Shown: positions 26,501 to 41,500 of the stretch, in pieces
Numbering within the stretch: position 1 is the stretch's first letter
Layout: each line of letters starts with the position of its first letter
DNA from: Strongylocentrotus droebachiensis
Taxonomy: Eukaryota > Echinodermata > Echinoidea > Camarodonta > Strongylocentrotidae
Length of the DNA: 64,000 bases
Direction of reading: 5' to 3'
Assembly: GCA_035222895.1 (NCBI GenBank)
Contig: JAVYIG010005361.1
Location: forward strand, 1-64,000
The notes under the pieces: model-generated
Told to the model about the DNA's origin: nothing
What the model saw: the letters and a program-made list of their open reading frames with translations, nothing else
Database searches by the model: none
Made by a program: the position numbers and the translations under genes

Positions 26501-29500
26501 ATCATTTAAACAAAAACGGCTATAATGACAAATGTTTTTTAAAGGTTCGTTACGTCTTTTCTGTAGCAAAGAGATCGAGGTGATTTGTACAGTGAATATA
26601 TTTGTTGTATTTTGACCTTGTTTTTTTCTGTGTTCTAGTTTACACCATGATGCCCATGTTTACTAGCTGCCCAACCAATATTGTTCAGTCAGTCAAGCTT
26701 GAATTTTGACCTCCTTTGTTTTGTTCATGTGTTCTAGTTGACACCATGATGCCCATGTTTACTAGCTGCCCAAACAACATTGTTCAGTCAGTCGAGCTTG
26801 GAGTCCCAGGAACAGTCATCAGCTGGACCACTCCCACGGCTAACGATGCCGCCGGTATCGCTTCAATCGTATCCAACCTCCAACCCGGATCGTTCTTCGC
26901 TGTCGGAGAGTCGGCGACCGTCACGTACGTTGCGACTGATAACAGCGGCCTGACTGACAACTCCTGTTCATTTACAGTCACCGTCTTTGCAGGTATGATC
27001 GCATCTGCTGTAGTGAACACTTAGACCCTAGAAAGACACCATTCTCATGTTACCTCTGAAAGACCCTATCCAATGAACATCTAAAGTAATAATGGTGGCT
27101 TCTTATATAGCGCACATGTCCGTCACGTTGTGACGCTCCTGGCGCTGCCCAATTATTACCCTGGAAAGATGATTCTCGATTCAAATACCATTACAAACAA
27201 TAATCTGCTGTAGAAAACAGAAGGTATTTTCTCGTAAAACAACAAATGTACATATTGAGAATATCTTAAAAATGAAGGGTGGGTAGTTTCCATCTCCCTT
27301 GAGACAAGTTAAGATTAAAAGAGAAAGCTTGTCAGTCTTCCAAGTTAAATTGATTTCATTATGAAATTTGTTATGATCATAGAACGCTGTTATCACAATG
27401 AAAAATCAATGAAATTCTAAAATCACATTTCTGATGTGAGGTTGTCAATTTGATGATACCGTTATGGTTAGCAAATCTTTTTTATCTTGTGATTTTGTAA
27501 GACATTTGAAGGACTTTTTTAGGTAAGGTTCAATGTTATTCGTGCTACTGTTATGTGCATGGACCACTTCTTCCTGATTATGCAAAAGTTTTTAACTGAC
27601 ATGCATGACCGTTCTTTCCTCAATTACAGTTGACACTACACCACCCTCTGTGGTCTGTACCAACAACGTTTTCCAGACTGTCGAACTTGGCACAAACCCT
27701 GTACAGGTTTTCTACACCGAGCCAACAGCCTCTGATATTTCCGGCCAGGCCAACCTCGTAAGCAGGACAAACGTTCCAGGAGATTCTTTCCCGGTAGGAA
27801 CCTCCACGGTGACCTACGTCTTTGCTGACAACTCTGGCAACTCTGCAGATGCTTGTTCTTTCACCATCACTGTCACAGCTCGTAAGTCTATATTCTTATT
27901 AACCCCAACTAGGTCGAGCATACTCGCGCTGGATTGATGAGCTTATTTCATATTTTACAAAATCTTTTGCAGCTTTTGCCTAGCTTTTTACTGATCGATC
28001 TGAGCTTGGTGTCCTGAATGATATTTTCCCCTCTCAGGGGTCCCATAAGACTAGTGCTTCTCCAGTGGTGACCACTGAAACGGTGGCAGCATTCTGTAAT
28101 TCTAACCTAAACTGGTGTAAGGTTCCTGATTAAACCTTTTGGTCTATAATCTCTCCAACCCAACTTTACTATTCTAAAGTGGTTGCCTCCATGCTACCTA
28201 AAGTATTAAAATTGGTGTTTCCCATATTAAGCCAATATAATTAGAGAATTCTGTGGTCAATTTACCTCTTTATTCACAATGGCCCGAATTCACAAAGGAG
28301 GTTTGTCGACAAACTTAGTGCGTCAAACGAGTCATATGATGCACAAAAACCTAGGTTTGTCGCCAAACCTCTGTGAATTCGGGCCAATGGGTTTAAACCC
28401 AAGACTGCTATGATCTGTGTCACAAGAGTCAGATGTGGCAGTGCACCTGGGGGGTGCTTCACAAAGATCCTGAGTTCTTTTCTCTAAGTTGGACTTAACA
28501 ATTATGGAAAGCCATTAGCATCTTTGAAAATATTTTGTAAAAGTTATTTCAAAAGGCATAAAATGTCAAATCATTTATATTTTCGTTTATCAAGGAGACT
28601 TTATGTTCTTGATGTGGAATTTATGAAAAGTCTGAAAGAATTTTTGCTTTTGAATATATTTTGTTTTAAGGCTACAAATTGCTCTCCATGATGTTAAGTC
28701 CAACGTAGAGTTGAGTTCGACTTAGAATCTTTGTGAAACACCCCCTTGTGTCTTTATCATCGATGGACTATATACGCAGTCTGTATTGGGGTGGCTTTTC
28801 ACAGAACTAATCCTGTTGCTTTAAATTCCTTTGATCAGAGGACACGACGCCTCCTACGGTGAACTGCATCACCAATATCGTACGAACCGTGGAGTTGGGC
28901 ACCAGCAGTGTTCAGGTCTTCTACAATGAACCAACGGCATCTGATCTTGGCCAGGCAAGTCTTGTCAGTAGGACCAACCAGCCGGGAGATAACTTCCCCA
29001 TCGGTGTGAACCCCGTGACCTATATTTTTGGGGACAACTCTGGCAACCTGGCTGACCCCTGCACCTTCACCATCACTGTGAACACACGTGAGTACTGTCC
29101 TTTGTTGCTGTTGGTCATTTTGTTCATGCCAGTTCGGAGATGGTGATAAAAGTCATTTGCACAAATACTGTAAAACCCATCCAGACATATGCTCCTTCTT
29201 CCTCCAGGAAGAGTACAGTCCACCGTCTGGTGTATCACATACTATTTGGCAGGTCTGGTGTTGTGAATGTACAGTGCAAATTTAAAACTTTCTACAATAT
29301 TGTGCAGCTAAAAATTCGTTATCCCCTTCTAACGAAGAAGGACGTCTTGTACCTCTTGCTTAAAAGCTTCAATGGAGGTACAGTTCCATGAATGAATCCA
29401 TGAAAGTTATCACTGATCATTTATGCAGCAGCAATACATGCCATGATACACAGGTGGAAGGGTTCTTTCCAAGAGGTGCATACACAGATATTCATGAAGC

Positions 29501-32500
29501 ACTTCAATCACTTTGGTATTGAATATTCTAAAATGCACAAAGTGGGACTTCTCCATGTTTAATAGATCTGCAGATATTTGGGGGAGATTTGTACATGTGC
29601 TGTTCCGCACTAGCCTGTTGGGGAAAGAAACTTACGGGGACAATTCACACACAGAAAGACTTGTATATCATAACGAGACATTAAAGATCACCTGAAAATA
29701 GAAATGATACATTTAAAGAATATGTATCATTGCATATTGGAGTGTTACGAATGTCTTGACTAGTCCCTTTTCAGAACATTTGCTTTACAATACAAATTAT
29801 TAAGATATTCTTTAGTGGTTATTACAGTGATAACAGATAGAGGCAGTGGTCAAAACTATTTCTTCTTGGTTCTAAATCATATGGTTATTCGACATTGAAA
29901 TCTAATGCAACATTTGTGTGCGTAGTTTCAGGCAACCAGTAACATAAACTTTCATTTTGAGCAAACGAGGCAGATGCTTTGGTCGTTTTTGAGTCGATCC
30001 TACAACTGCCAACTAAGAAGTTGAGGAAATGTGTGTCATAAATGTAAGGTATCCCCTTTGGCTTTTTGACTTGCAGAGGATACAACTCCGCCAACTGTGA
30101 CCTGCATAACCGACATCAGCCGTGTCGTGGAACTGGGAACAACGAGCGTCGCCATATTCTACACAGAGCCAACCGCCACCGACATCTCTGGTACCGCTAC
30201 CCTGGATTCGCGATCCCATACTCCAGGGCAGAACTTCCCTGTTGGCTCCACCGTTGTCTCCTACTTCTTCAGTGATGCGAGCGGTAACAACGCCCAGGTC
30301 TGCTCCTTCCTCGTCACCATCAATAGTCGTGAGTAGTACTTGTCTTTCTAGCTTAACATGAAGCATTGATAATCTGACAACGAATGCACTAATACCTGGA
30401 TTCTTTTGGTGATCCCCAAGCATTATTATTTTTTAAATTGTATTTGCTATTGTAACCCCCATTTTCTTTGTTATTGTTACACCCCTGTGTGTTTCTAAAA
30501 TGAAATTTAAGGCGACTGGAATATGAATTTAATCGATGCGGTTTATCCCATCACACGTGAATGAGCTGTCATTCTAGCTCACACGTCTTGACATGTTTTA
30601 AACAAATTTCTGTTTCTGTAGAGGATACAACTCCACCCACTGTTTCCAACTGCCCCTCAAACATTGTCCAATCTGTGGAGTTGGGTACCCCCGGAACCTC
30701 TGTGACCTTCAACCCTCCCACCGCAACGGATGTCGCCGGGGTCGCATCCATCGTCTCCAACGTCCAATCAGGAACGTTCATCACCACTGGCGAGACGAGG
30801 CAGGTCACATACACCGTCACAGACAACAGCGGGCTCACAGACACCTCCTGTACTTTCACCATTACTGTGTTCTCTGGTAAGATCAGCTTGACCTTGTATA
30901 ATTCATTCCCTATACAGTCGACTGTAGTAAGAACAAGTGCAGCTTCACATCACCAAATTCCTTGTACAGTCTTCTGTAACCCGTTCACTACTGTATTGTG
31001 AAAGTCCCATAGGCTTAATACATGGACCACCAGGTTCCCGTAAGCAAAGGGTTAATAAGATCAAGGATGCCTTGGAGGCTTCGGTGGTAAGTGCTTCATA
31101 AGCACCGGTTTTATTATTATTGATTTGATTGTGTATACCATTTTCAGACCATAGTTAAGGCTTTTTTGTGTACAAATTAGCTCATTCTAGGTGATTTTCA
31201 GGCCCTCTGATCAATTGTAACTGGCATCTCTGAGTAATATCCAGGCTTACTTGCTCTCATCAATTTGATTGTTTATTCCTTGTCAGCTTAAGTATTAAAG
31301 ATCAAAGGCGATTCTGTGTAATGTGTCCTTCAGGACATAACGTTTTTCAACATACCGTAATTTCAAGCACAATTGAATCTTTCGATGTGACCATTGAGTA
31401 ATGGTGCTTTCTGGTATAACTCCCTTTTTATAGTCGTAGCACATCAAGACAGCTTTATTCATGGATGAAATTATATGGATAAAATTATATGGATAACTTC
31501 CTTGTTCTATAGGCCACATTGCATGGAATCGCCCGATTTAAATTTAATTATTTATTAAAATGATTGTAAATATGTAAAACCAGACATTTTTGCGGCCTGA
31601 AACGTTCATGAATCGATAAGCGCTGGCTACTTTCGCGGTGAAAAGCTTTTGCCCAATGCAAAAATCGTGTCGGTACATTTTCAGAGACATGTCCGGAAAC
31701 CCAGCCTCTGCTACTTTCATTGACAATGTTGTAGAAGACAAGTCTTAGCACCATACATTTCACTTCAAGTCTTAGCACCATACATTTCACTTCACTAAAA
31801 CTCACATACATTTACTTGTACTTCTCTGTGCAATTTATACATGCATCTGTTTTTTGTTTCTTTTGTACATTTAGATGTTTCTTATCCGTTTTAGTGTTGG
31901 TGATGTCTGTTATTTTATTTGAAGGACTACGTTGTAACATGCCTTCATCAATTCGAGCTGAATACATTTCATGTTACATGTGTATGATGTCAGCCTACAC
32001 TGCCTTAAAAAAGCTTTAATTTTTCCATCTCACGATCCATCTTCCTTTCACTAATATTGCATGCCCTCTTATCATCTTTAGTTGACACTACTCCACCAGT
32101 CATAACTGTGCCAAGTAGTTCAATCACCCGCGTAGTTGAGCTCGGTACCTCGGGTGTCAACGTAGTTTTCCCTGAACCAACGGCAACTGATATCTCTGGC
32201 ACCGCCAATCTTGTATCCCGTACCGCCCAACCTGGAGACTTTTTCCCAGTCGGTCAGACCGATGTGACCTACACTTTCCAAGATCCTTCTGGAAACCCTG
32301 TCTCTGGCACTGTTAATATTAATGTTGTAGAAGGTAAAATTCTTGTACCTTTTCTCTCTCATATCTTATTAACAATACTATATATAATTTCTTGTTCGCA
32401 ATGATTCTTATATAGAGACCCAAGTTGTTTGTACGATTCACACAATCTTTTTTTAAATGTTTTCTTTTGCACATATTTTCACTTGTTAATGTCTCTTGTT

Positions 32501-35500
32501 TATTTTTTGTCAGGTCGAAATGACTTTATCAAAACAAGGTTGAATAGGATGCAACGTAACTCTCATGAAATCTAAAATATGGTTAAAGTAATTTAATTTG
32601 TATATCATCCTACATTAAAAGAAAACTATTTGATCATCTATCATACTTTGTAACTGTAGTTACTAGCATTTTTCATCTTGCTTTCACTTATTCCTTGCAC
32701 TGTCATCATCTTTAGTTGACACTACCCCACCTTCTATAAACGTGCCTAGTAACACAATCACCCGTCAAGTTGAGCTCGGTACTCCTGGAGTCAGCGTATT
32801 TTACCCTGAACCTACGGCAACTGATATCTCTGGCGTTGCCAATCTTGTATCTCGTACCGGCCAACCTGGAGACTTTTTCCCAGTCGGTCAGACTGTTGTG
32901 ACCTACACTTTCGAAGATTCTTCTGGAAACCCTGCCTCTGGCACTGTTAATGTCAATGTTGTAACGGGTAAAAGCCTAACACCATTTATTTAAGTACCAT
33001 ACATTCTGTAATGTTCTCTTTAATATTTTACCCATTTGTGTGTATGATTCGCACTTGCCTCTTGTACTATTTTGTTAATATTTGTTTTCTGATATGTTTT
33101 TGACTCTCCATGCTTTCTTTTAATATGCCTTCGCTGCAAAGTAACCTGAAGCATTATGTTTTCGTGTTCTCCGTCCGTCCGTACTTGTAGTTGCTAGCAC
33201 TTTTCATTTCATGATCTATCTCGCTTTCAATTATTTCTTGCTCTGTAATCTTTAGTTGACACTACCCCACCTACTATAACCGTGCCCAGTAATACAATCA
33301 CCCGTCAAGTTGAACTCGGTACTCCTGGAGTCAGCGTATTTTACCCTGAACCTACGGCAACTGATATCTCTGGCACCGCCAATCTTGTATCCCGTACCGC
33401 CCAACCTGGAGACTTTTTTCCTGTCGGTCAGACAGATGTGACCTACACTTACGAAGATCCTTCTGGAAACCCAGCCTCTGGCACTGTTACTGTAAATGTT
33501 GTAACAGGTAAAAGTCTAGCACCTTTTTGTATCATTCTTCTCATTAACAAAGTTTTCATAGATATTCTTTGAAATTCAAATCGGATCTCTGTACAATCAA
33601 CACCAGTTTCTATTCCTAAAAAGTAATTGAAAATGTATTTTCTGAAGGTGTCCGTTTCTTTTTGAGTGATGCTTGTGTTGACAAATAGTCAGTTTTTGTC
33701 CTTCTGAATAACATTTCATGTTGCTCTTGTGTGCATTTTCATTATAACCCTGAACTTGAAAATCCTTGATCCTGTCATAATCTGTTGTTGAAGACTTATT
33801 TCTTTCTTACCATCTCTCTTGCTTTCACTTATTTCATGCACCTTAAACATCTTCAGTTGACACTACCCCACCTACTATAACCGTGCCCAGTAATACAATC
33901 ACCCGTCAAGTTGAACTCGGTACTCCTGGAGTCAGCGTATTTTACCAGGAACCTACAGCAACTGATATCTCTGGCACCGCCAATCTTGTATCCCGTACCG
34001 CCCAACCTGGAGACTTTTTCCCTGTCGGTCAGACAGATGTGACCTACACTTACGAAGATCCTTCTGGAAACCCAGCCTCTGGCACTGTTACTGTAAATGT
34101 TGTAACAGGTAAAAGTCTAGCACCTTTTTGTATCATTCTTCTCATTAACAAAGCTCTCATAGATTTCTTTGAAATTCAAATCGGCTTTCTATACAATCCA
34201 GTTTTTGTTCCTAAAAAGTAATTGAAAATTTGTTTCTTTTTTAGTTATATTTGTGTTGTCAAATAGTCATATTTTGTCCTTCTGAATAACATTTCATGTT
34301 GCTCTTGTGTTCATTTCATTATCACCCTGAACTTGAAAATCCTTGATACTGTATCTGTTGAAGACATAATTCTATCTTATCATCTATCTTGCTTTCACTT
34401 ATTTCATGCACCTTAAACATATTCAGTTGACACTACCCCACCTACTATAACCGTGCCCAGTAATACAATCACCCGTCAAGTTGAACTCGGTACACCTGGA
34501 GTCAACGTAGTTTATCCTGAACCTTCGGCAACTGATATCTCTGGCGTTGCCAATCTTGTATCCCGTACCGCCCAACCTGGAGACTTTTTCCCAGTCGGTC
34601 AGACCGTTGTGACCTACACTTACGAAGATCCTTCTGGAAACCCAGCCTCTGGCACTGTTACTGTAAATGTTGTAGAAGGTAAAAGTCCAGCACCATTTTA
34701 TATCATTCTTCTCATTAACAAAGCTCTCATAGATTTCTTTGAAATTCAAACCAGCTGTCTTTATAATCCACACAAGTTTCTTTTTTTCCTAAACAGTAAG
34801 TGAAAATGTATTTTCTGAAGTTTTCTGTTTCCTTTTGAGTGATATCTGTGTTGACAAATAGTCATTTTTTGTCCTTCTGAATAACATTTCATGTTGCTCT
34901 AGTGTGCATTTAATTATCACCCTAGACTTGTCCCTTAAATTGTCAGTGAACCGAGCAGCTGGAGGGCACCGGGCCCCATCAGGCAGAGCTGAGGATTGAA
35001 ATGGGTTATAAAAATATTACAAAATTATTTACTTTACTTGTATCAAAGAGAACTGTTGCTGAGCTAGCGCCATGAGCATCCCTGGACGGTGTGTGCGCTC
35101 ATAAGTTTACACTATTATTCTTATTGAAATCCTTGATCCTGTCATAATTCATTGTTGAACACATATTTCTATCTTACCATCTTGCTTTCACTTATTTCAT
35201 GCACCTTAAACATCTTCAGTTGACACTACCCCACCTACTATAACCGTGCCCAGTAATACAATCACTCGTCAAGTTGAACTCGGTACTCCTGGACTCAGCG
35301 TAGTTTATCCTGAACCTACGGCAACTGATATCTCTGGCACCGCCAATCTTGTATCCCGTACCGCCCAACCTGGAGACTTTTTCCCAGTAGGTCAGACCGT
35401 TGTGACCTACACTTACGAAGATCCTTCTGGAAACCCAGCCTCTGGCACTGTTACTGTTAATGTTGTAGAAGGTAAAAGTCAAACACCATTCATTTATATA

Positions 35501-38500
35501 AGTACCACACGTGCCGTAATGTTCTCTATAATATTTGTCTGTATGACTCCCACCTGCCACATGTACTTTTTTGTTAATGTGTGTTTTCTGATGTGCTTTT
35601 CACTCTCCATGTTTTCCTTTTTATGCCTCTGCTGCAAAATAGCCGGAGGTATTATGTTTTTGGGTTGTCGATCTGTCCGTCTGAACTTCTCGTTCTTGTG
35701 GCCGTGTTTTCTCAAGAACCAATTGATGGATTACTACTAAACTAGGGACTTGTATGTATCTCGCAGAGCCAATAAACTGATTAGATTTGGGGTCACAATG
35801 TCAAAGGTCACAGGGCTCATTATGAATCTAAAAATAGCTTGTCAACCCATTATCGTTAGAACCTGTTAATGGATTACAATCAAACTTGAATTTTAAAAAT
35901 TGCTTATGTTTTGGTTTGTTAAATCGCTCTATGGCAGGGGGCTTCATTTTGAACTGCGCGCACTAAAAGATCCATCTAGTTACCTATGGAAACTGAGGTC
36001 AACGACATATCATGTTGCCCTTGTGTTTTGTATATACACACGCTGTTTGTATTATCCTACAATGAAATAATCTATGATCATCTGTAATATGTCATCCATA
36101 GCTGTAAACATTTTCTATTCTCATGATCCCATCTTGCTTTCACTTATTGCATGCCCTCTTATCATCTTTAGTTGACACTACTCCGCCAGTCATAACCGTG
36201 CCCAGTAATACAATCACCCGGGTAGTTGAGCTCGGTACCACAGGTGTCAATGTATTTTACTCTGAACCTACGGCAAGTGATATCTCTGGCACCGCCAATC
36301 TTGTATCCCGCACCGCCCAACCTGGAGACTTTTTCCCAGTCGGTCAGACCGTTGTGACCTACACTTTCCAAGATCCATCTGGAAACCCAGCTTCTGGCAC
36401 TGTTACAGTCAATGTAATAGAAGGTAAATGTCTTGCACCTTGTCCCACTTTTTTCCATTGACGAGTGATTGCATGTTTTTGCTGATTTCTTTCAAATTCT
36501 TTTACATGTAGATTTGTTTACGATTCGTACATGCATCTTTTTCTTTCATGTTTCTTACATACATACATCTACACATGCAATTACTTTTCTCAACTTCGTA
36601 GACAGTGTATCCTCGTGTAATAATGTAATTGGTTTTTTGTGTATGTCCTACTGTGAAATCTCTGCTCGTCTGTCTCTCATTGTTGCTACTCTTTTTCCAT
36701 CTTGCGATCGGGTTGTACAACACATGCTCCTGCAACAATTGCTCTGTGATGATGAGCCAAAGATTTTGTTTCTTCGCTGCCATCTGTACGATTTGTATAT
36801 CCATCTTCTTGTTCACATTTCATTTGTCCATGCATGAACCTACCTGATATTCCTCTACTGGATTTTGTGCACATCTCTGTTAGTGCCAGAATATCCTGTT
36901 TTGTCAAGTCTTAATACGACGTTGTCGGAATTAAGCTGAACTGCATGTCATGTTGCACTTGTATATGTCCTTCTCTGAAGTCTTAGCTCCTCTCTCGTAG
37001 TCGATTTCATTTTTCCTTCTCATGAAACACATGCTCCTGCGGCAATCGCTCCACGGCATCTCTGGCCTGAACGCTGTCCGTACCAGTCGCGAAATTTGCG
37101 AACATTTCGTTCTCGCAAAAGTTTCTGGTTTGCAGTTATCGAATGCTGAATCCGCGTTTTCAGATGATTCATTCGACTGCCTAAAAGAAAAGAACAACGT
37201 CGACGTGACTTTTTCTCTTTGATATCCAGTTGATACCACACCGCCTTCTGTGGTGTGTACTAGCAGCATCGTCCAGACAGTTGAGCTTGGCACGGCAAGC
37301 GCCCAAGTGTTCTACACTGAGCCCACCGCCTCGGACGTCTCGGGCCAGGCAAACCTTGAAAGCAGGACAAACATGCCAGGAGATTCCTTCCCGGTTGGAA
37401 CCACAACAGTGACCTATGTCTTTGCTGACAACTCTGGCAACACTGCAGATGATTGTTCCTTCACTATCACAATTACAGCTCGTAAGTGACTGTGTCTGTT
37501 TGGTCAAGAGTGACTGCATCCGTTTTCAAAACGTGCTATATCCATGAATATAGTTTACAGTTCTGCATGTTCCATCAGCCATAAGGTATGCCTCCAAACT
37601 TTGGTACAGAGAAAGTCTCCACATTTGTCTCTTTTGTACAATGCAAGTGGCTCCTAGATCCTAATCAAGTGGTGGGTCAAACATTAGCATTTGATTCATT
37701 CGAGAACATCACGTTTTCATTGTAGTTTCCCGTACTTTCCAGCCAAATTTTAGTTTGCAATGCACAGTGGGCTTAGAGGTAAGTACTCCTTGATATACTT
37801 GTGGGCTACATCAAGTCACAAGATCATATAATGACCTTAGGTAGCTTAACAAAATAAAGTGGCACAAAAGGATGTGTCCGGAACTCTAAATGCATGATTG
37901 TTGAAAATTCTTCATAGCACACGGCCAGTAATTCTCTCTGCTTTCTTGATTGGACTTGATATTACCAAAAATTAACTTTTCATCAACAGATGTCATGGAG
38001 TATTATGCATTTTCTGCGTCTGACCCGTATGTTTGTGCCACAGTTTGCTAAGTTACCTAAACGACCCTTAGTAGTGGGCTGTCATGGGATATTCGACATC
38101 ATTTGGATGTTACCCAAGAACAGGTGTTGTCATTCACAAGGATAAGCCTTGCCCTACAGTTTAATGACCAACAGACCTTACATAATGCTCTATATTTTCC
38201 ACCCTTACATTTCCCTCACCTGAAAGATGGGACCACGGGTTTGCTTTGTGCGAAACTTGTACACTCATTTATAGTATTAAAACTGAGTGTGGTGTCAGCG
38301 AATTATGACCCTTCTACACATGTAAACGTGGCTATCATCTCCTTTAAACAGTGGTATCCTAATGTTATGAATTCTGGGTCTTCTCCTTCGAACAGAGGAT
38401 ACTACACCGCCCTCGGTTATCTGTACGAACAGTGTCTCACGCACCGTGGAGCTCGGAACCACAAGCGTACCCGTCTTCTTCACCGAACCCACTGCTTCTG

Positions 38501-41500
38501 ATATCTCGGGAGTGGCCAATCTGGTGACCAGGACTGCAGCACCCGGTGATTCCTACCCTGTTGGCGTCACCACAGTGACCTACATCTTCTCTGATAACTC
38601 TGGTAACCAGGCCGACCCCTGCGTCTTCACCATCACTGTCGATACAGGTATGCAAAGTATCCACTATGAATGCAATCTAGTATTTTGGGAGTTTTCTGTT
38701 TAGTGCATATCACACATGACTGCCAACCAATCCCATTCTGGAGGAACTATTCCTAAGTTTTAGCCTTCAAACTAAATGTAATATATGAAAACTTCTGTGT
38801 AAAAAGTAAAGTAAAGTAAAGTTGAAAGGTTGAAAAGCACCTTCCAGCTGTGAATCACAGAATGTACCAACTGTGAATGAATGATGATTCCATAACTTTT
38901 GTAAGCACTTATCCCGCATTTGTCTGATGGGTTTCAGTTTTTCTGCCCATGCACAGATATTATCTCAGAAGTGCCTCATTTACTTGAACCTGACCCAAAG
39001 TCTTAGTTTAACAAAGGAAAATGTAGACCTCGGACCAACTACCTTGCATTGACTTTTAACCACTTTATATGCCGTTCAATTAATCTCCCCATGCTACAGA
39101 AACCATTTCCAGAGCAAGATTAAACTGTTACTGTGTTAAAAATAGGTTATCTTCCGAAGCCGTTATATCGTACACGGCAATCCTTCAACTGGTGCCTATG
39201 TTTTGTGCAAAATTGCATGTGTGGTAAACAAGCAACCGTGCAGATAGGCAAAAGAAGCGAACAATGTGCTAAAGTGTAGTAGATGGAATGCATGGTAGAT
39301 TGTGATTTGCACGATTTGATAGAATGATGAATATAAGTTGACGACCCCGTTTGTCTTGTGACATATACAGTGGATACCACTCCCCCCAGTGTCACCTGCA
39401 TCGACAACATCGTACGCACCGTTGAGTTGGGAACCAGCAGCGTCGCCATCTTCTACTCGGAGCCTTCGGCATCGGACATCTCTGGACAGGCTTTCCTTTC
39501 CTCACGTAGCAACGCCCCTGGAGATTCTTTCCCAGTCGGTTCTACCGTTGTATCGTACATCTTTACTGACCCCAGTGGCAATAATGCCGATCCATGCGTC
39601 TTCACCGTCACAGTCACCACCAGTAAGTTCTGCTAGGTTTTCCAAAATTATGGTGCAAAATTGTTCTTCTCAAATTAGTTTGTATGATGTAGCATGTTCT
39701 GGAACCAAACTCATTTTTAAGGCTAGATTTTTAACTTTCTTGAAGCAAAGTCAACTCATTGGATGTATTGGTGTATGTAGCTTGTATCTGACTGGCGGTA
39801 ATAAAGCGAAACAAAGAATTAAAATAGGAACTGAACTATGATTATTAAATGTGTTCTTGCCCATCACAGCCGATACCACCGACCCGACAGTCACGAACTG
39901 CCCATCGGACATCGTCCAGACCGTTGAGCTTGGCATCACCGGGACCAGCATCACCTATACCACCCCAACAGCGACGGATCTCGCCGGTATCTCATCAATT
40001 ACCTCCAACGTCCAGTCTGGTACCTTCTTCAGCGTCAATATGCCCCAGGAGATCACATTCACGGTGACGGATAACAATGGCAATACCAATACTGACTGTA
40101 CCTTCACAGTAACTGTTATCCCTGGTAAGACTCGATTCATTCACCGAGTTCTTAGGTTCGATCAATGTTTAATTTACATCATGAATTTAATTATTTATTA
40201 AAATTGTTTTAAATATGCAAAACCAGACATTTTTGCAGCCTGAAACGTATCAATAAGCGCTGGCTACTTTTTCGCGGTGAAAAGCTTTTGCTCAATGCAA
40301 AAATCGTGTCGGTACATTTTCCGAGACCCGTCCGGAAACCCAGTCGCTGCTCCTTTCGACTGTTGTAGAAGACAAAAGTCGTAGCACCTTTCATTTCACA
40401 TTTTTAAATTTTTTCTCTTCACTAAAACTCACCTACATTTACTCATACCTCTCTGTGCTATTTATACATGCATCTGTTTTTTTGTTTCTTTTGTACATGC
40501 AGATGTAGTTACTTATCCTTCTTAGTGTCAGTGCATGTCTGTTTTTTTTAAAGGTCTTACTTCATGTTACATGTGTATAATGTCAGCCTACATTGCCCTT
40601 AAAAAAAAAGCTTTTATTTTCCACTTTAGCACCTTTTTTTTCTATCACTCTTCGCATTAAGAGTACTATGATTAATTTTCTGATGACATCCATAATGTCT
40701 GCATTATTAGGACATGAACCCGTTTTGTTAATAGTTTCTGTGTATACAACATTTCTTTAGCACCTTTTGTTAGTATTTTTCATGGACCATGTTCTCATTT
40801 ACTCCTAAATTCTTCGTTGTCCATACGATCAGCTCATATTTTCAAATTTGTTTTGTTAATCTTTTGTTCTTGTGCATACATACAAATGTATTTCTTCAAG
40901 TTTGTGAGAGTCAGTGTCTGTATTGTCGGGGTCTATGACCTTATGGAAATTGAGCTGAACCACGTATAATTTTTTTTTAGTAATTTAGTACAAAATCTTT
41001 CACCTTCTGACATAACTTGTAGCAAAAATTTTCCATTTTCACATCTTCATTGCATGCACTCTTCAGTTGATACTACCCCACCTACTATAAACGTACCCAG
41101 TAATACAATCACCCGTCAAGTTGAACTTGGTGAACCGGGTACCAACGTAGATTACCAGGAACCAACGGCAAGTGATATCTCTGGCGTTGCCAATCTTGTA
41201 TCCCGTACCGCCCAACCTGGAGACTTTTTCCCAGTCGGTCAGACCGTTGTGACCTACACTTTCCAAGATCCTTCTGGAAACCCAGCCTCTGGCACTGTTA
41301 CTGTCAATGTTGTACCAGGTAAAAGTTTAGCACCTTTTTCTATCATTCTTCTCATTAACAAAGCTCTCATAGATTTCTTTGAATTAAAACCAGCTGTCTG
41401 TATAGTCCACACAAGTTGCTTTTGTTCCTAAACAGTAAGTGAAAAATGTATTTTCTGAAGTTTGTGTTTCTTTATGAGCGATATTTGTTCTTTTTAGCCC

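Noticed and set aside
35494-35715. Minus-strand open frame in the HYR24-25 intron
   Set aside because: It is lysine-rich with no domain and no match to anything recognisable. Intronic noise.
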